A DNA stretch of 64,000 nucleotides from Paraflavisolibacter caeni (GCF_025628885.1 NZ_JAOTIF010000015.1:62001-126000); one strand, 5' to 3'; positions 34,695 through 43,925 are shown, counted from the first letter of the stretch. The notes: a model not told the origin generated them from the sequence alone. Numbers and translations: made by a program.

Positions 34695-35375
34695 ATGATC
34701 AAAAAGAATACTTACACGGCTATTATTAAAGATTTAACAGAAAAAGGAGTAACTCTGGTTGCAGTAAGCAAAACAAAACCGCAAGAAAGCATCAAAGAAT
34801 TATATGACCTGGGGCAGCGCGACTTTGGAGAGAATTATGTTCAGGAACTAGTGGACAAGCAGGCGCAACTGCCACAGGAAATACATTGGCATTTTATAGG
34901 GCATTTGCAATCAAATAAAGTAAAATATATAGCATCTTTTGTTCATTTGATACATGGTGTGGATAGCTATAAGCTGCTGGTTGAGATCAATAAACAGGCT
35001 GCAAAAAACAATAGGGTCATCCATGTATTGTTGCAGGTGCATATAGCGCAGGAGGAGACAAAATTCGGTTTGGACGAAAATGAACTGGACCAGATGTTCA
35101 ATGCAAACCAAAATCAGCTGTCAGCATTGCAAAATATCATGGTCGAAGGCTTCATGGGAATGGCTTCTTTTACAGACAATAAAGAACAAGTACGAAAAGA
35201 ATTTAAATACCTGAAATCAATCTTCGAAAAATATAAGCACGTTCAAATTGCAAACTGTAAAATACAGACATTGTCAATGGGAATGAGTGGCGATTATTTA
35301 ATCGCAATAGAAGAGGGTAGCAACATGGTGCGCATCGGAAGCTTGATCTTTGGCGAAAGAAACTATATAAGCTAA
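34695..35375 (+). CDS. YggS-family PLP homeostasis protein
   Basis: 226 residues, one TIM-barrel domain like the N-terminal part of alanine racemase. TLVAVSKTKPQESIKELYDLG carries the PLP Lys, IHWHFIGHLQSNKVKYI is the family hallmark, and LSMGMSGDYLIAIEEGSNMVRIGSLIFG binds the phosphate. YggS/PLPBP buffers pyridoxal phosphate and has no known enzymatic turnover. ATG start with a clear promoter element. Confidence 0.93.
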   Translation: MIKKNTYTAIIKDLTEKGVTLVAVSKTKPQESIKELYDLGQRDFGENYVQELVDKQAQLPQEIHWHFIGHLQSNKVKYIASFVHLIHGVDSYKLLVEINKQAAKNNRVIHVLLQVHIAQEETKFGLDENELDQMFNANQNQLSALQNIMVEGFMGMASFTDNKEQVRKEFKYLKSIFEKYKHVQIANCKIQTLSMGMSGDYLIAIEEGSNMVRIGSLIFGERNYIS

Positions 35376-35399
35376 TACAGACTGTGGAAATTTGGGAGG

Positions 35400-36044
35400 C
35401 TAATAGTGCTCAATGTTTTTTCCTAGTATAATATCGCGCTGACCAATTAATAGATTTCCTTTTTTGACGAGATGCAGAATGCCGGAGCCTCCTTTGTTTT
35501 GAGCTTGTGAACGTTGCCCCGCCCTAAGAAGTGGATCGTTATCAAATAAATACTCATCAATCCAGTAAGGCGTTTTACCAGGTTCTTTGATGATAATATG
35601 GATATGAGCCGCTATGCTTCCTCCGGGATATGGGGCTGGCTTCAGTGTATAAAATGAGTAATGTCCGTCTGGGCCGGTCTTAGCCCAACCCCGAATATAC
35701 CCGTGCCTCTTAGCCCAACCTGTTTCATTACCCTTTTTAGGGTAAATTCCTTTTTGATCAGTATGGTATATATATAAGACAACATCGGAGGCAGGTGTTC
35801 TACCATCATTTTTGAATACAGTTCCATGAATTAATAACTGAGGGCCTTTTTCGTTGATGTCAGGCAACGTATCTGTTGAGTGAAGTTTCGTAAAAGGAAC
35901 AGGCGATTCATATATCGCTTCACAGCCCTCACAAGGCCCCCCTACAACTTTATCCTGGTTAATTTGAGGAGCATTGGGTGTGTTTTGTGTGCAACCTGTA
36001 TTGTAAAGAAAAAAAGTGGCAGCCACAAGAAACAGGAACCTCAT
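35400..36044 (-). CDS. Intradiol dioxygenase-fold lipoprotein
   Basis: 214 residues. Lipobox near LYNTGC (Cys18), then a beta-sandwich like protocatechuate 3,4-dioxygenase: LLIHGTVFKNDGRTPASDVVLYIYHTD, then the Fe(III) ligand pattern Tyr in GIYPKKGN, a second Tyr in YSFYTLKPAPYPGG, and two His in SIAAHIHIIIKEPG. These fit the 2 Tyr, 2 His site. Secreted and lipid-anchored members are known in several phyla, acting on aromatics. The physiological substrate is unknown. ATG start. Confidence 0.82.
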   Translation of the reverse strand: MRFLFLVAATFFLYNTGCTQNTPNAPQINQDKVVGGPCEGCEAIYESPVPFTKLHSTDTLPDINEKGPQLLIHGTVFKNDGRTPASDVVLYIYHTDQKGIYPKKGNETGWAKRHGYIRGWAKTGPDGHYSFYTLKPAPYPGGSIAAHIHIIIKEPGKTPYWIDEYLFDNDPLLRAGQRSQAQNKGGSGILHLVKKGNLLIGQRDIILGKNIEHY

Positions 36045-36122
36045 ATTACTGTTTCTTAAAAATTAAAAAATTTTATTGAGACTGCCACCGAAATTGTGTC
36101 GAGTGGTAATTCCTCTACTTTC

Positions 36123-36371
36123 TTAACTATCATCATCAATATCATCTACGACTTCATCAAAATCAGGATCTGCATCAGCTCCGAAATCCTTTTCTCTGAA
36201 GTTGTCAGAAGCTGTTCTGCTGAGTTTTCTGTTTAATTCCTCATCATGTTCACTCTCGCTCATGGTACTCGCACCAGGTCGCTGTCCGGAATCATCCCTG
36301 GTGTAGGGGTCATTATTTCTTCCTTTATCAGCAGGACGGTTACGGTCGGGGTTTACTTGATTCTTTTCCAT
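36123..36371 (-). CDS. Acidic disordered small protein, 82 aa
   Basis: Begins MEKNQVNPDRNRPADKGRNN, is rich in Asp/Glu/Arg/Asn throughout and ends VVDDIDDDS. No hydrophobic core, no signal peptide: predicted disordered. Similar short acidic genes occur in relatives, from memory. It sits between a dioxygenase lipoprotein and a DUF2911-TPR gene on the same strand. Function unknown. Confidence 0.65.
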   Translation of the reverse strand: MEKNQVNPDRNRPADKGRNNDPYTRDDSGQRPGASTMSESEHDEELNRKLSRTASDNFREKDFGADADPDFDEVVDDIDDDS

Positions 36372-36409
36372 AAAAGAGCTTTGGAATAGATATCAAAATG
36401 TTATGCCAA

Positions 36410-37246
36410 CTACTTCAAACCCGCAATCAGCTTTTCATTTAAGCTTATGTAATCATTATTGTTCTGCTGTTTGGCCAGTTCCAAAGATTTCATAGCGGCA
36501 GTTTTGGCTTCTACTTTACGGCCAAGCTTTGCCAGTGCATTGGCTCTTTGGTAATGTATCCAGAAGGCATTAGGGTTTTGTTCTATAGCTTTATCAAACC
36601 ATGCAAGCGCCTGTTTCAGGTCTTTGCCCGATTCCATATAATACATGGCAGACTGAAAATAGGGGCGATTGTCTTTATTCATAGCATTATTGATCTGGGC
36701 CATCACTTTTGAATCAACATCCATTGTAATGGGGACCTGGACAGCTGTCTTATCCCAAATAATGCGCAGGTCTGTACTGGAAGGCATCACATTGACAAAC
36801 TGCATGGTAAATGTCTCTGTCTGCATAGGTGCATTCATGGTCTTAACCTTAAAACGGGCTACGTCATCACTTTCCTTATATCCATCGATACCCCAGTTAT
36901 TAATGCCTTTGTTGAGAATTACTTCCCACTCGTTAGGATTAGGAATGGTATATAAAACATAGTCCCCAGCTTTTACAGGAACGCCACCAACACTTACATC
37001 ATCTGCAAACTTAATACGTGTTGCCGCATTAGCACCCGTGCGCCATAACTTCCCATAAGGTACCAGGTCTCCAAATATGGTTCGGCCGCGCATATTGGGG
37101 CGGGAATAAGTTAACTCAATCGTAGAAATCCCAAAATCTTGTTTGATAGTTTGAGTAGGGCTTGGAGCTGGAATTTTGATTTGTTGTGCATCTGCAATAA
37201 TCATAAGGCAAACTGCAGCAAGACAGAAAAGGGTTCTCTTCAACAT
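36410..37246 (-). CDS. DUF2911 protein with C-terminal TPR
   Basis: 278 residues. Signal peptide LFCLAAVCLMIIADAQ, then a DUF2911 beta domain (TIELTYSRPNMRGRTIFGDLVPYGKLWRTGANAATRIKF is characteristic, here split to keep to short quotes: SRPNMRGRTIFG and KLWRTGANAAT), followed by a short tetratricopeptide segment (ALAWFDKAIEQNPNAFWIHY). DUF2911 proteins are exported and of unknown function. ATG start; the upstream region is the 11-bp repeat array. Confidence 0.87.
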   Translation of the reverse strand: MLKRTLFCLAAVCLMIIADAQQIKIPAPSPTQTIKQDFGISTIELTYSRPNMRGRTIFGDLVPYGKLWRTGANAATRIKFADDVSVGGVPVKAGDYVLYTIPNPNEWEVILNKGINNWGIDGYKESDDVARFKVKTMNAPMQTETFTMQFVNVMPSSTDLRIIWDKTAVQVPITMDVDSKVMAQINNAMNKDNRPYFQSAMYYMESGKDLKQALAWFDKAIEQNPNAFWIHYQRANALAKLGRKVEAKTAAMKSLELAKQQNNNDYISLNEKLIAGLK

Positions 37247-37390
37247 AAAAAAATTATTTTGGTAGCAAATCTAATAGGAATATCCGAACCTGATTGATCC
37301 AAATCAGTATAGCACCTTTCTCCTTCATTTCGCATCTTTCCATTCCCCCAACCCCAGTAATATTATACTTTTTGATGCCAATTTTACATT
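37247..37390. other. Non-coding start of the repeat-bearing gap
   Basis: AT- and C-rich DNA upstream of the DUF2911 gene with no gene or clear motif. I see no promoter match in it beyond a generic AT stretch. Confidence 0.4.
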
Positions 37391-37665
37391 TCTACCCCCG
37401 ATCTATAGAGAAATTATTGTACCCTTATAGTAATCTTATAGAAAACTTACAGTAAAGTTATAGTAAACTTATAGTAGAGTTATAGTAAACATCCTCTGTA
37501 CATCCTCCCTAGATACTCCATATATAGTCCGTATCTACTCCGTACCTAAGGCATATCTACCATATACTTACGGCCTACTATCCCCCTTATCTAACCGACC
37601 ATACCTTCAGGATAGATCAAGTATAGCTGAAGCACACCTGAAGCATACCTGAAGCATACTTCAAG
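37391..37665. repeat. Array of 25 consecutive 11-bp units, TA-phased
   Basis: Read in steps of 11 from 37391, TA falls at unit positions 3-4 in 20 of 25 units. Three successive families are visible: CTTATAGTAAA-like (37424-37489, six units), TCTACTCCGTA-like (about 37490-37577), and CATACCTGAAG-like (37600-37665). There is no spacing between units and no shift in register over 275 bp. Frequent stops in every frame rule out a protein repeat. Units differ from each other, so it is an old, diverged minisatellite or a phased DNA element. Confidence 0.85.
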
Positions 37666-37675
37666 CACGAAACAG

Positions 37676-37744
37676 ATTTTTACTACTCCAACTCCAAACT
37701 TCAAACTCCAAACTCATCCCTCATCTATCATCTCTCATCAATTC
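37676..37744 (+). other. G-free tract upstream of the DUF423 gene
   Basis: 69 bases with no G on the plus strand, including an ACTCCAAACTTCAAACTCCA-type imperfect repeat. It immediately precedes the promoter region of the next gene. Confidence 0.6.
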
Positions 37745-37768
37745 GTATTTTTATCGCCTTAAAATGCA

Positions 37769-38164
37769 ATGGTAATGGCAAAAATTTATATGATTCTAGG
37801 CACAGTGTTAGGTGGATTGGCAGTGATTTTAGGTGCTTTTGGAGCACATGGCCTTAAACAACTCGTACCGCCGGAAACTGTTTCCTCTTATCAGACGGGT
37901 GTGCAATACCAGATGTATCATGCATTTGCACTCCTGTTAATTGGCATTCTGGCCGAACGTACCGCAAATGCCTCATTCCTGAATTACGCCGGTATGTCCT
38001 TTGTTACAGGTGTCGTTTTGTTTTCTGGTTCCCTGTACTTGATGGCATCCTTAAAAGCTGTGAATAAAGTAGGCATCTCTGGGATGGGAATTATAACACC
38101 TATCGGCGGACTTTTCTTTATCCTTGGCTGGTGCTTGTTTCTAATAGCATTAGCGAAAAGATAA
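37769..38164 (+). CDS. DUF423 membrane protein
   Basis: 131 residues, four membrane helices. LGGLAVILGAFGAHGLK, YQTGVQYQMYHAFALLLIG, FVTGVVLFSGSLYLMA and GMGIITPIGGLFFILGW match the DUF423 family (YwdK-like), small inner membrane proteins of unknown function. Start ATG at 37769; a second ATG two codons later is also possible. Confidence 0.9.
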   Translation: MVMAKIYMILGTVLGGLAVILGAFGAHGLKQLVPPETVSSYQTGVQYQMYHAFALLLIGILAERTANASFLNYAGMSFVTGVVLFSGSLYLMASLKAVNKVGISGMGIITPIGGLFFILGWCLFLIALAKR

Positions 38165-38237
38165 AAGCTTTTCTACCTTTCTAATATATTACAGCTTTTT
38201 GCCTTGACTTCAAAATCAAACTTCAAAATCCAAATTA

Positions 38238-38245
38238 TATCTTTG
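38238..38245 (+). promoter_or_regulatory. -7 promoter element (TATCTTTG) of ftsK, near-leaderless
   Basis: Perfect TAnnTTTG ending 5 bases before the ftsK ATG at 38251, so the transcript should begin within a few bases of the start codon. Confidence 0.55.
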
Positions 38246-38250
38246 TCGAT

Positions 38251-40956
38251 ATGGCTAACAAGCTGAAAAAACCTGTACCACCTAAGGTTGAGGAGAAGGA
38301 AGTGAAAAAGGCAAAACCGGATCCGGAAAAATTGAAACAGGACCGGGAAGAGAAGGTTGATTTCAAACAACTGGCAAAAGATGAACGTACCTGGAAAATC
38401 ATGGGTACTGTGTCCCTTTTGCTATCAGTTTTCCTTTTTATTGCATTTATATCTTATCTGTTTACCTGGAAAGAAGACCAGGATAAAGTACTCAACAATG
38501 AAGCATCCTTTTTGTGGGATGATGAAATCAAAGTAAGCAATCTCTTGGGCCGCCTGGGAGCCTATATATCGCATTTCTTTATTTATAGAGGTTTTGGCAT
38601 TGCTTCTTTATTATTTTGTTCCTTCTTCTTCATCACAGGAATAAACCTGTTAACGAATCAAAAAATCTTTTCTGTTAAAAGAAACCTGCGTTATATTACG
38701 TTTGGCCTTCTGATTACTTCTGTTTCGTTCTCTTTTCTATTCTCCAGCGCAGCTTTCCCGTTCGGCGGTAGAGTGGGCGACATGATTAGTTCCTGGCTAA
38801 ATAGTTTTCTGGGTATTGCAGGAACTGCAGCTTTATTATTGGTGGTCGGTCTTAGTTATATCATCTGGCAATTCAATCCAACTTTTAGATTGCCTGAAAA
38901 ACCAATTAAACCAGTTAAAGTGGAGGAAGAAGTTGATGATGAGGTGTTAACAGTTGATCAAGATTATTCGAAGGCTCAGCCCGAAATGGCTCCAGTTTCT
39001 GATGCTAAACTTTTTGTAGAAGAAGATGTGAAACCTGTGGTGCCAGAAAAGGGAAATATTCTGAAGGGTGATGGGGAAATGATCGTAAACATTCCTGTGC
39101 AGGAAACTCCTAAGAATGTTTTTGAACTGGTGGAAAAGAACATACCTGAAGAAGAAAGGTTGATTATCAATCAAACGGTTGAAGAACCTGAACCTCTTAT
39201 AGAGGAACAGGAACTTGATGAAGTAGAACCCTTAACTTATAATGAAACTGAAAGGACTCATTTTAGCAGCATGGAATCTGGTAATGAATCAGAACATGAT
39301 GATGCGATTCCTACTCTTGTTCTGCAGACACCGGTTGTTCATGTGGAAAGGCCAAGATTTCCTTCTGCTGCTACTGATTTAAAACTTGAGATCAATAGGG
39401 TAGAAGATAAACCCATCGATGAAGAGCGGGAAAAGGATTACAGCGACCTTCCTCCATACGAACCTACACTGGATTTGAGAGATTATAAGTATCCATCGCT
39501 TGATATCCTCGAATCTCACGGTAGTGAAAAGATTGTTCAGGATGCTTCTGAGTTGGAAATGCACAAAAACCAGATCATCACTACCCTGAAAAACTACGAC
39601 ATTACGATTCAGAGAATAAGCGCCACAGTTGGTCCAACTGTAACTCTATATGAAATCGTACCCGCAGCAGGTGTTCGTATCTCACGTATCAAAAATCTGG
39701 AAGATGATATCGCACTGAGCCTTGCAGCTTTAGGTATCCGTATTATTGCACCAATCCCTGGTAAGGGCACGATCGGTATTGAGGTGCCGAATGTGAAAAA
39801 GACCGTGGTAAGCATGCGTACGCTCTTATCATCTGAAAAATTCCAGCACAATACTTTTAGTCTGCCCATCGCCATTGGTAAAAAGATTGACAATGACAAC
39901 TTCATAGTCGATTTGGCAGCCATGCCGCACTTGCTGATGGCCGGTGCAACTGGTCAGGGTAAATCGGTTGGTTTGAACGCGATCTTGGTTTCTTTACTGT
40001 ATAAAAAGCACCCTTCCCAGTTAAAGCTGGTTCTGATCGATCCCAAGAAAGTGGAACTTAGCATTTACCGGCATATAGAGAAGCACTTCTTAGCCAAACT
40101 CCCCGGTGAAGAAGAAGCGATCATTACCGATACGAAAAAAGTGATCAATACACTCAATGCCCTGTGTATTGAGATGGATAACCGGTACGATCTTCTGAAA
40201 GAAGCTGGTGCAAGGAACATCAAAGAATACAACGATAAGTTTATTAAGCGCAGACTCAATCCACAAAAGGGGCATCAGTACTTACCTTTTATAGTATTGG
40301 TAGTCGACGAGTTTGCCGACTTGATCATGACCGCAGGTAAGGAGGTGGAAATGCCGATAGCGCGTCTGGCTCAGCTGGCTCGTGCGGTTGGTATTCACCT
40401 GATCATTGCTACCCAGCGCCCATCGGTAAACATTATTACAGGTACCATCAAGGCCAACTTCCCTGCACGTATTGCCTTTAAGGTGTCATCTAAGATCGAC
40501 TCCCGTACCATCTTGGATGCAGGAGGTGCTGAGCAGTTGATAGGTAAAGGTGATATGCTGATTTCCTACAACGGAGAGATTGTCCGGTTGCAGTGTGCCT
40601 TTGTAGATACTCCGGAAGTTGAAGAAGTGGTGGATAGCATTGCAAGACAACGTGGCTATTCCCAGGCATTTATGCTTCCCGAATATGTTGATGAAAAAGA
40701 ACTGGAAAGTAAAGATTTTGACGTTGCCGACCGTGATCCGCTTTTTGAAGAAGCGGCCCGCTTGATTGTACAAAATCAGGTAGGATCTACTTCCCTGATC
40801 CAGCGCAGAATGAAGCTTGGGTATAACCGGGCTGGCCGACTTATGGACCAGTTGGAAGCCGCCGGCGTAGTGGGACCAAACCTTGGCAGTAAGGCCAGAG
40901 AGGTAATGATAAAAACGGAAGCTGAATTGTTAGAATATTTAGAAAATATGCCGTAA
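38251..40956 (+). CDS. ftsK: DNA translocase FtsK
   Basis: 901 residues. Four N-terminal membrane helices (about residues 50-210), an acidic Pro/Glu-rich linker (~215-420), then the motor: an FtsK alpha region (IKNLEDDIALSLAALGIRI), Walker A GATGQGKS (near residue 565), Walker B IVLVVDEFADL, and a C-terminal winged-helix gamma domain (SLIQRRMKLGYNRAGRLMDQLE) that reads KOPS-like sites. It moves chromosome DNA and coordinates dimer resolution at the division septum. ATG start. A LolA-like gene follows in the same direction. Confidence 0.96.
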   Translation: MANKLKKPVPPKVEEKEVKKAKPDPEKLKQDREEKVDFKQLAKDERTWKIMGTVSLLLSVFLFIAFISYLFTWKEDQDKVLNNEASFLWDDEIKVSNLLGRLGAYISHFFIYRGFGIASLLFCSFFFITGINLLTNQKIFSVKRNLRYITFGLLITSVSFSFLFSSAAFPFGGRVGDMISSWLNSFLGIAGTAALLLVVGLSYIIWQFNPTFRLPEKPIKPVKVEEEVDDEVLTVDQDYSKAQPEMAPVSDAKLFVEEDVKPVVPEKGNILKGDGEMIVNIPVQETPKNVFELVEKNIPEEERLIINQTVEEPEPLIEEQELDEVEPLTYNETERTHFSSMESGNESEHDDAIPTLVLQTPVVHVERPRFPSAATDLKLEINRVEDKPIDEEREKDYSDLPPYEPTLDLRDYKYPSLDILESHGSEKIVQDASELEMHKNQIITTLKNYDITIQRISATVGPTVTLYEIVPAAGVRISRIKNLEDDIALSLAALGIRIIAPIPGKGTIGIEVPNVKKTVVSMRTLLSSEKFQHNTFSLPIAIGKKIDNDNFIVDLAAMPHLLMAGATGQGKSVGLNAILVSLLYKKHPSQLKLVLIDPKKVELSIYRHIEKHFLAKLPGEEEAIITDTKKVINTLNALCIEMDNRYDLLKEAGARNIKEYNDKFIKRRLNPQKGHQYLPFIVLVVDEFADLIMTAGKEVEMPIARLAQLARAVGIHLIIATQRPSVNIITGTIKANFPARIAFKVSSKIDSRTILDAGGAEQLIGKGDMLISYNGEIVRLQCAFVDTPEVEEVVDSIARQRGYSQAFMLPEYVDEKELESKDFDVADRDPLFEEAARLIVQNQVGSTSLIQRRMKLGYNRAGRLMDQLEAAGVVGPNLGSKAREVMIKTEAELLEYLENMP

Positions 40957-41099
40957 ATACATATACACAATTGATGAATTAAAGATCGAATCTTTCGAAT
41001 TCCGCAGTTTTATTATTTCATACAGTTAGACTATTGTTAAGATGCCCTTCAATATATAATCCGGTACATTAGTTGAATTTTTATTCACGTACCCGGGAC

Positions 41100-41107
41100 T
41101 ATATTTG
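41100..41107 (+). promoter_or_regulatory. -7 promoter element (TATATTTG) of the LolA-like gene
   Basis: Perfect TAnnTTTG 33 nt before the ATG at 41141. Confidence 0.55.
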
Positions 41108-41140
41108 TCGCGGAATTTTTGAAAACTCAATAAATAAATA

Positions 41141-41791
41141 ATGAAAAAGATTTACTCTTTATTAGTATTTGCCTTTGCAGTGCTTGTGACCAATGCCCAG
41201 ACGAAAAGTGACCCGGAGGCAAAAAAGATTCTCGATGGAGTTAGTTCAAATTTTAAAACATTCAAATCACCTCAGGCTTCTTTTACTTATCAGGTTGAAA
41301 ATGCACAAGGCAAGGTGCTTTCTTCCCGTAAAGGTTCAGTTAGTATGAAAGGAAACAAGTACCATGTAACGATGGGTGACCTGGAAATATTTTCTGATGG
41401 CAGAACTTCATGGAATTATGATAAAGCAGCTAATGAGGTAACCGTAAATGGCGTAGATGTTTCCGGAAGTGCAATGACTCCTCAAAAGTTATTTACTAAC
41501 TTTTACGATAAAGACTTTTTATACAAATTGAATGGAGAGAATAAAGTAGCAGGTAAAACAGTTCAGGAAATTGAAATGACACCTACTGACAAATCTCGTC
41601 CTTTCCATAAAGTATATGTGCTTATCGACAAAGCTGCAAAAAGCATTTACAGTGCTAGGTTCCTGGAGAAAAATGGTAACCGTTACAGCTATACCATCAC
41701 CAAGTTGACTCCAAATGCTGCTCTTGCTGATGCAAGCTTTATATTCGATAAAAAGAGATATCCTGGAGTAGAAGTGGTGGATCTGAGATAA
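41141..41791 (+). CDS. LolA-like outer-membrane lipoprotein carrier
   Basis: 216 residues. Signal peptide MKKIYSLLVFAFAVLVTNAQ, then an open beta-barrel fold: ILDGVSSNFKTFKSPQASFTY, GSVSMKGNKYHVTMGDLEIFSDGRTSW (split: GNKYHVTMGDLEIFSDG), and a basic C-terminal strand IVDLR-type end (GVEVVDLR). LolA ferries lipoproteins from inner to outer membrane. The ftsK-lolA order is common in Bacteroidota. ATG start; a strong terminator follows. Confidence 0.9.
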   Translation: MKKIYSLLVFAFAVLVTNAQTKSDPEAKKILDGVSSNFKTFKSPQASFTYQVENAQGKVLSSRKGSVSMKGNKYHVTMGDLEIFSDGRTSWNYDKAANEVTVNGVDVSGSAMTPQKLFTNFYDKDFLYKLNGENKVAGKTVQEIEMTPTDKSRPFHKVYVLIDKAAKSIYSARFLEKNGNRYSYTITKLTPNAALADASFIFDKKRYPGVEVVDLR

Positions 41792-41827
41792 AACACTATC
41801 ACCTGATTATCGTGAACTACGCGAAAT

Positions 41828-41869
41828 AAAGATGCCCAATCAAACCAAAGATTGGGCATCTTTATTTTT
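41828..41869 (+). terminator. Terminator after the LolA-like gene
   Basis: AAAGATGCCCAATC / GATTGGGCATCTTT, 14-bp stem, 8-nt loop, followed by ATTTTTG. Confidence 0.87.
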
Positions 41870-41900
41870 GATCATGTGCCTATTTTGTAGCTTCTCCTCT

Positions 41901-43067
41901 TTAATTGCAGGTTGGCAATGTTTGGGGGAAGCCTGTATTATAATTGTTTTTCAACCAACAGTTATCTACCCCTAAACCATCCCAAAGAAGATCCTCACCA
42001 GGCAATGGAAGACCTGTAGGAGGGGCTTCTCCGTTTTTCATAACAACATTGCTGGTAACTTTTACTTGATTCGCTAAAGGTTCAATATCGGCAAAAGCTT
42101 CAGGTGGTATATTACCCAATTGACCAAGGACGAGCGTACTGACAACTGCTATCCCTACAAAATTATTTCCTTTAACATTGTTGTCCTCGATCGTTGAGTT
42201 GTCTCCTCCCACAAACAAAATCCCAGAGCCACTGGGGACAAGAGCTTCAAAACCACCTTCCTCATCGGCAAAGTTTGGAAGATTGTTGTCGTAAACATGA
42301 TTGTGAACGATCTGAATATTTTTTAATTCTTTTACTGTTAATCCAGGTAATAAGACGGCTAATATCCCTGCTGTATTATTATAACATTGATTCTTGGTTA
42401 CAATAATATCTGAGCAGTTTTCTACCTCTATTCCGTTTACATTTTCATAAACTTTATTGAACCTTACCTCTGCTCCATCAGATTGTCCTATGTAGATGCC
42501 TGTATCCGAATGGCCTATAGCTACACAATGTTCGATAACCCCGTTTTGACTGCGGATTGGGAAAATGCCGTATTCACCATTGTGAATCGTAGTTACATGG
42601 GATATTAAATAATTGGTAACTCTTATAAGGATAACGCCATTTCTTTCAAATCCTCTGATCGTGACATTTGAAAGCGTGAAATCATCTCCTTCGTCAGTTA
42701 CTCTGATGCCATTATTCTCTCCTCCTGGATCTTCAATAATAACTTCACTTTCTGACCTTCCAACGAGCTTGATTCCTGGTTTGCTAATAACTATAGCTTC
42801 TTTATATGTCCCTGGTTCAATAAAAATCACTGCACCATTTTGAGCATTATTAATAGCAGCCTGTATAGAACTACCTTCATGAACAACAATATCCGGCGGT
42901 CCAAATTTGCTTAGAGAAGTTTCTTCTGTTACCATTGTAGTATTACTGGTTTGTTGTTCCTCTTTCTGGCAACTATATAATAGGAATGTGATAACTAAAA
43001 TGGTAAGGGCCTGAACAGTATTAATACCTGTCAACCTTCTGGCTGGAATTGAATTGATTGGTCTCAT
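41901..43067 (-). CDS. Right-handed parallel beta-helix lipoprotein
   Basis: 388 residues. Lipobox in LLYSC (Cys about residue 33), then a pectate-lyase/NosD-like helix: IVVHEGSSIQAAINNAQNGAVIFIEPGTY, then repeated strands with NGI, TGIYIG, NGIEVEN and AGILAVL turns. Such proteins bind or cut polysaccharides, or act as surface scaffolds; no catalytic residues can be assigned with confidence. ATG start. Confidence 0.85.
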   Translation of the reverse strand: MRPINSIPARRLTGINTVQALTILVITFLLYSCQKEEQQTSNTTMVTEETSLSKFGPPDIVVHEGSSIQAAINNAQNGAVIFIEPGTYKEAIVISKPGIKLVGRSESEVIIEDPGGENNGIRVTDEGDDFTLSNVTIRGFERNGVILIRVTNYLISHVTTIHNGEYGIFPIRSQNGVIEHCVAIGHSDTGIYIGQSDGAEVRFNKVYENVNGIEVENCSDIIVTKNQCYNNTAGILAVLLPGLTVKELKNIQIVHNHVYDNNLPNFADEEGGFEALVPSGSGILFVGGDNSTIEDNNVKGNNFVGIAVVSTLVLGQLGNIPPEAFADIEPLANQVKVTSNVVMKNGEAPPTGLPLPGEDLLWDGLGVDNCWLKNNYNTGFPQTLPTCN

Positions 43068-43139
43068 ATAGCCTCCGTTTTATTTTTAGAAGAATTAGGT
43101 TCTGTTGTCTAAACAATTCTCAAGGCTTCGGATACTATT

Positions 43140-43694
43140 TCAATAATGAATCTGCCGGCTTGCTAAAACACTTATTTTCATAGCATCATGCTTTTCTTTC
43201 TTTTCATGTAGGGCAGAGACCTTTTTGTTTGTTGCGCCAATAATTCCCCCTATTAACGCTCCGGTCAGAGCGCCAACAATTCCTCCTCCAAGTGCACTGT
43301 AACTAGGTCCTAAATCAATGCAAACCCAGGCACCTGTACCGCAATTAGGTTTTTGATATGCGATTAATCCTACGAATGCTCCAAATAAGCTTCCGCTAAT
43401 TGTTCCAATAAGAATCCCTCTCCCTATACTGCCTTTTTGCCTTAGACTTACTTGGGACATTTCTGTGTAGGAAAACTTCTTTTGAGCGTTCAGGTTCGGA
43501 TGCTCCCCGTATGAGATTTGGTTATTTGAAATATAAATTTTGCTATCAGTCAAGTTGCTGAGATATCCCATACAGGTCCGATCATACAGTGTAACAAGCT
43601 TTGACTTATAGGTGAGCGGTTGATGAGGAATGCTGTCTGAAGAGATCGCATGAAGAGAAAATAGTGCAAAAGCCACAATTATGATTGCTTTCAT
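43140..43694 (-). CDS. Exported glycine-zipper membrane protein, 184 aa
   Basis: Signal peptide IIIVAFALFSLHAISS, a soluble middle part (SKIYISNNQISYGEHP), then two glycine-rich hydrophobic segments with GxxxG spacing (GRGILIGTISGSLFGAFVGLIA and ALGGGIVGALTGALIGGIIGA) that look like a glycine-zipper hairpin. A cysteine pair (NCGTGAWVC) lies between the two segments. No named family recognised. ATG start. Confidence 0.72.
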   Translation of the reverse strand: MKAIIIVAFALFSLHAISSDSIPHQPLTYKSKLVTLYDRTCMGYLSNLTDSKIYISNNQISYGEHPNLNAQKKFSYTEMSQVSLRQKGSIGRGILIGTISGSLFGAFVGLIAYQKPNCGTGAWVCIDLGPSYSALGGGIVGALTGALIGGIIGATNKKVSALHEKKEKHDAMKISVLASRQIHY

Positions 43695-43847
43695 AACAAA
43701 GAATTTGATGCTTGATTATTATTTCAAGCATTCTTATACAAACCTACTTAGGCAAGAAAGGGAAACGAAATTGATAATTACTTGGCAAAAAAAAATAATA
43801 AGAATTTGTCCTATTTATTATAAAATATCTTTATAAAAAGGTTGGCA

Positions 43848-43925
43848 TTTGCAAAAAATGCAAGTATTTTTAGATCACTGCAGAAAATTTGCAAAAATTA
43901 GGTAATGCCATTTGCAATTTTTGCC
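43848..43925. promoter_or_regulatory. Three TTTGCAA repeats upstream of the HTH regulator gene
   Basis: TTTGCAAAAA at 43848-43857 and 43888-43897 (40 bp apart) and TTTGCAATTTTTGCC at 43911-43925, 14 bp before the ATG. Repeated sites like these fit operators for the adjacent regulator. Confidence 0.4.

Noticed and set aside
37391-37665. CRISPR array
   Set aside because: Units are only 11 bp, contiguous and divergent, with no spacers and no cas genes nearby.
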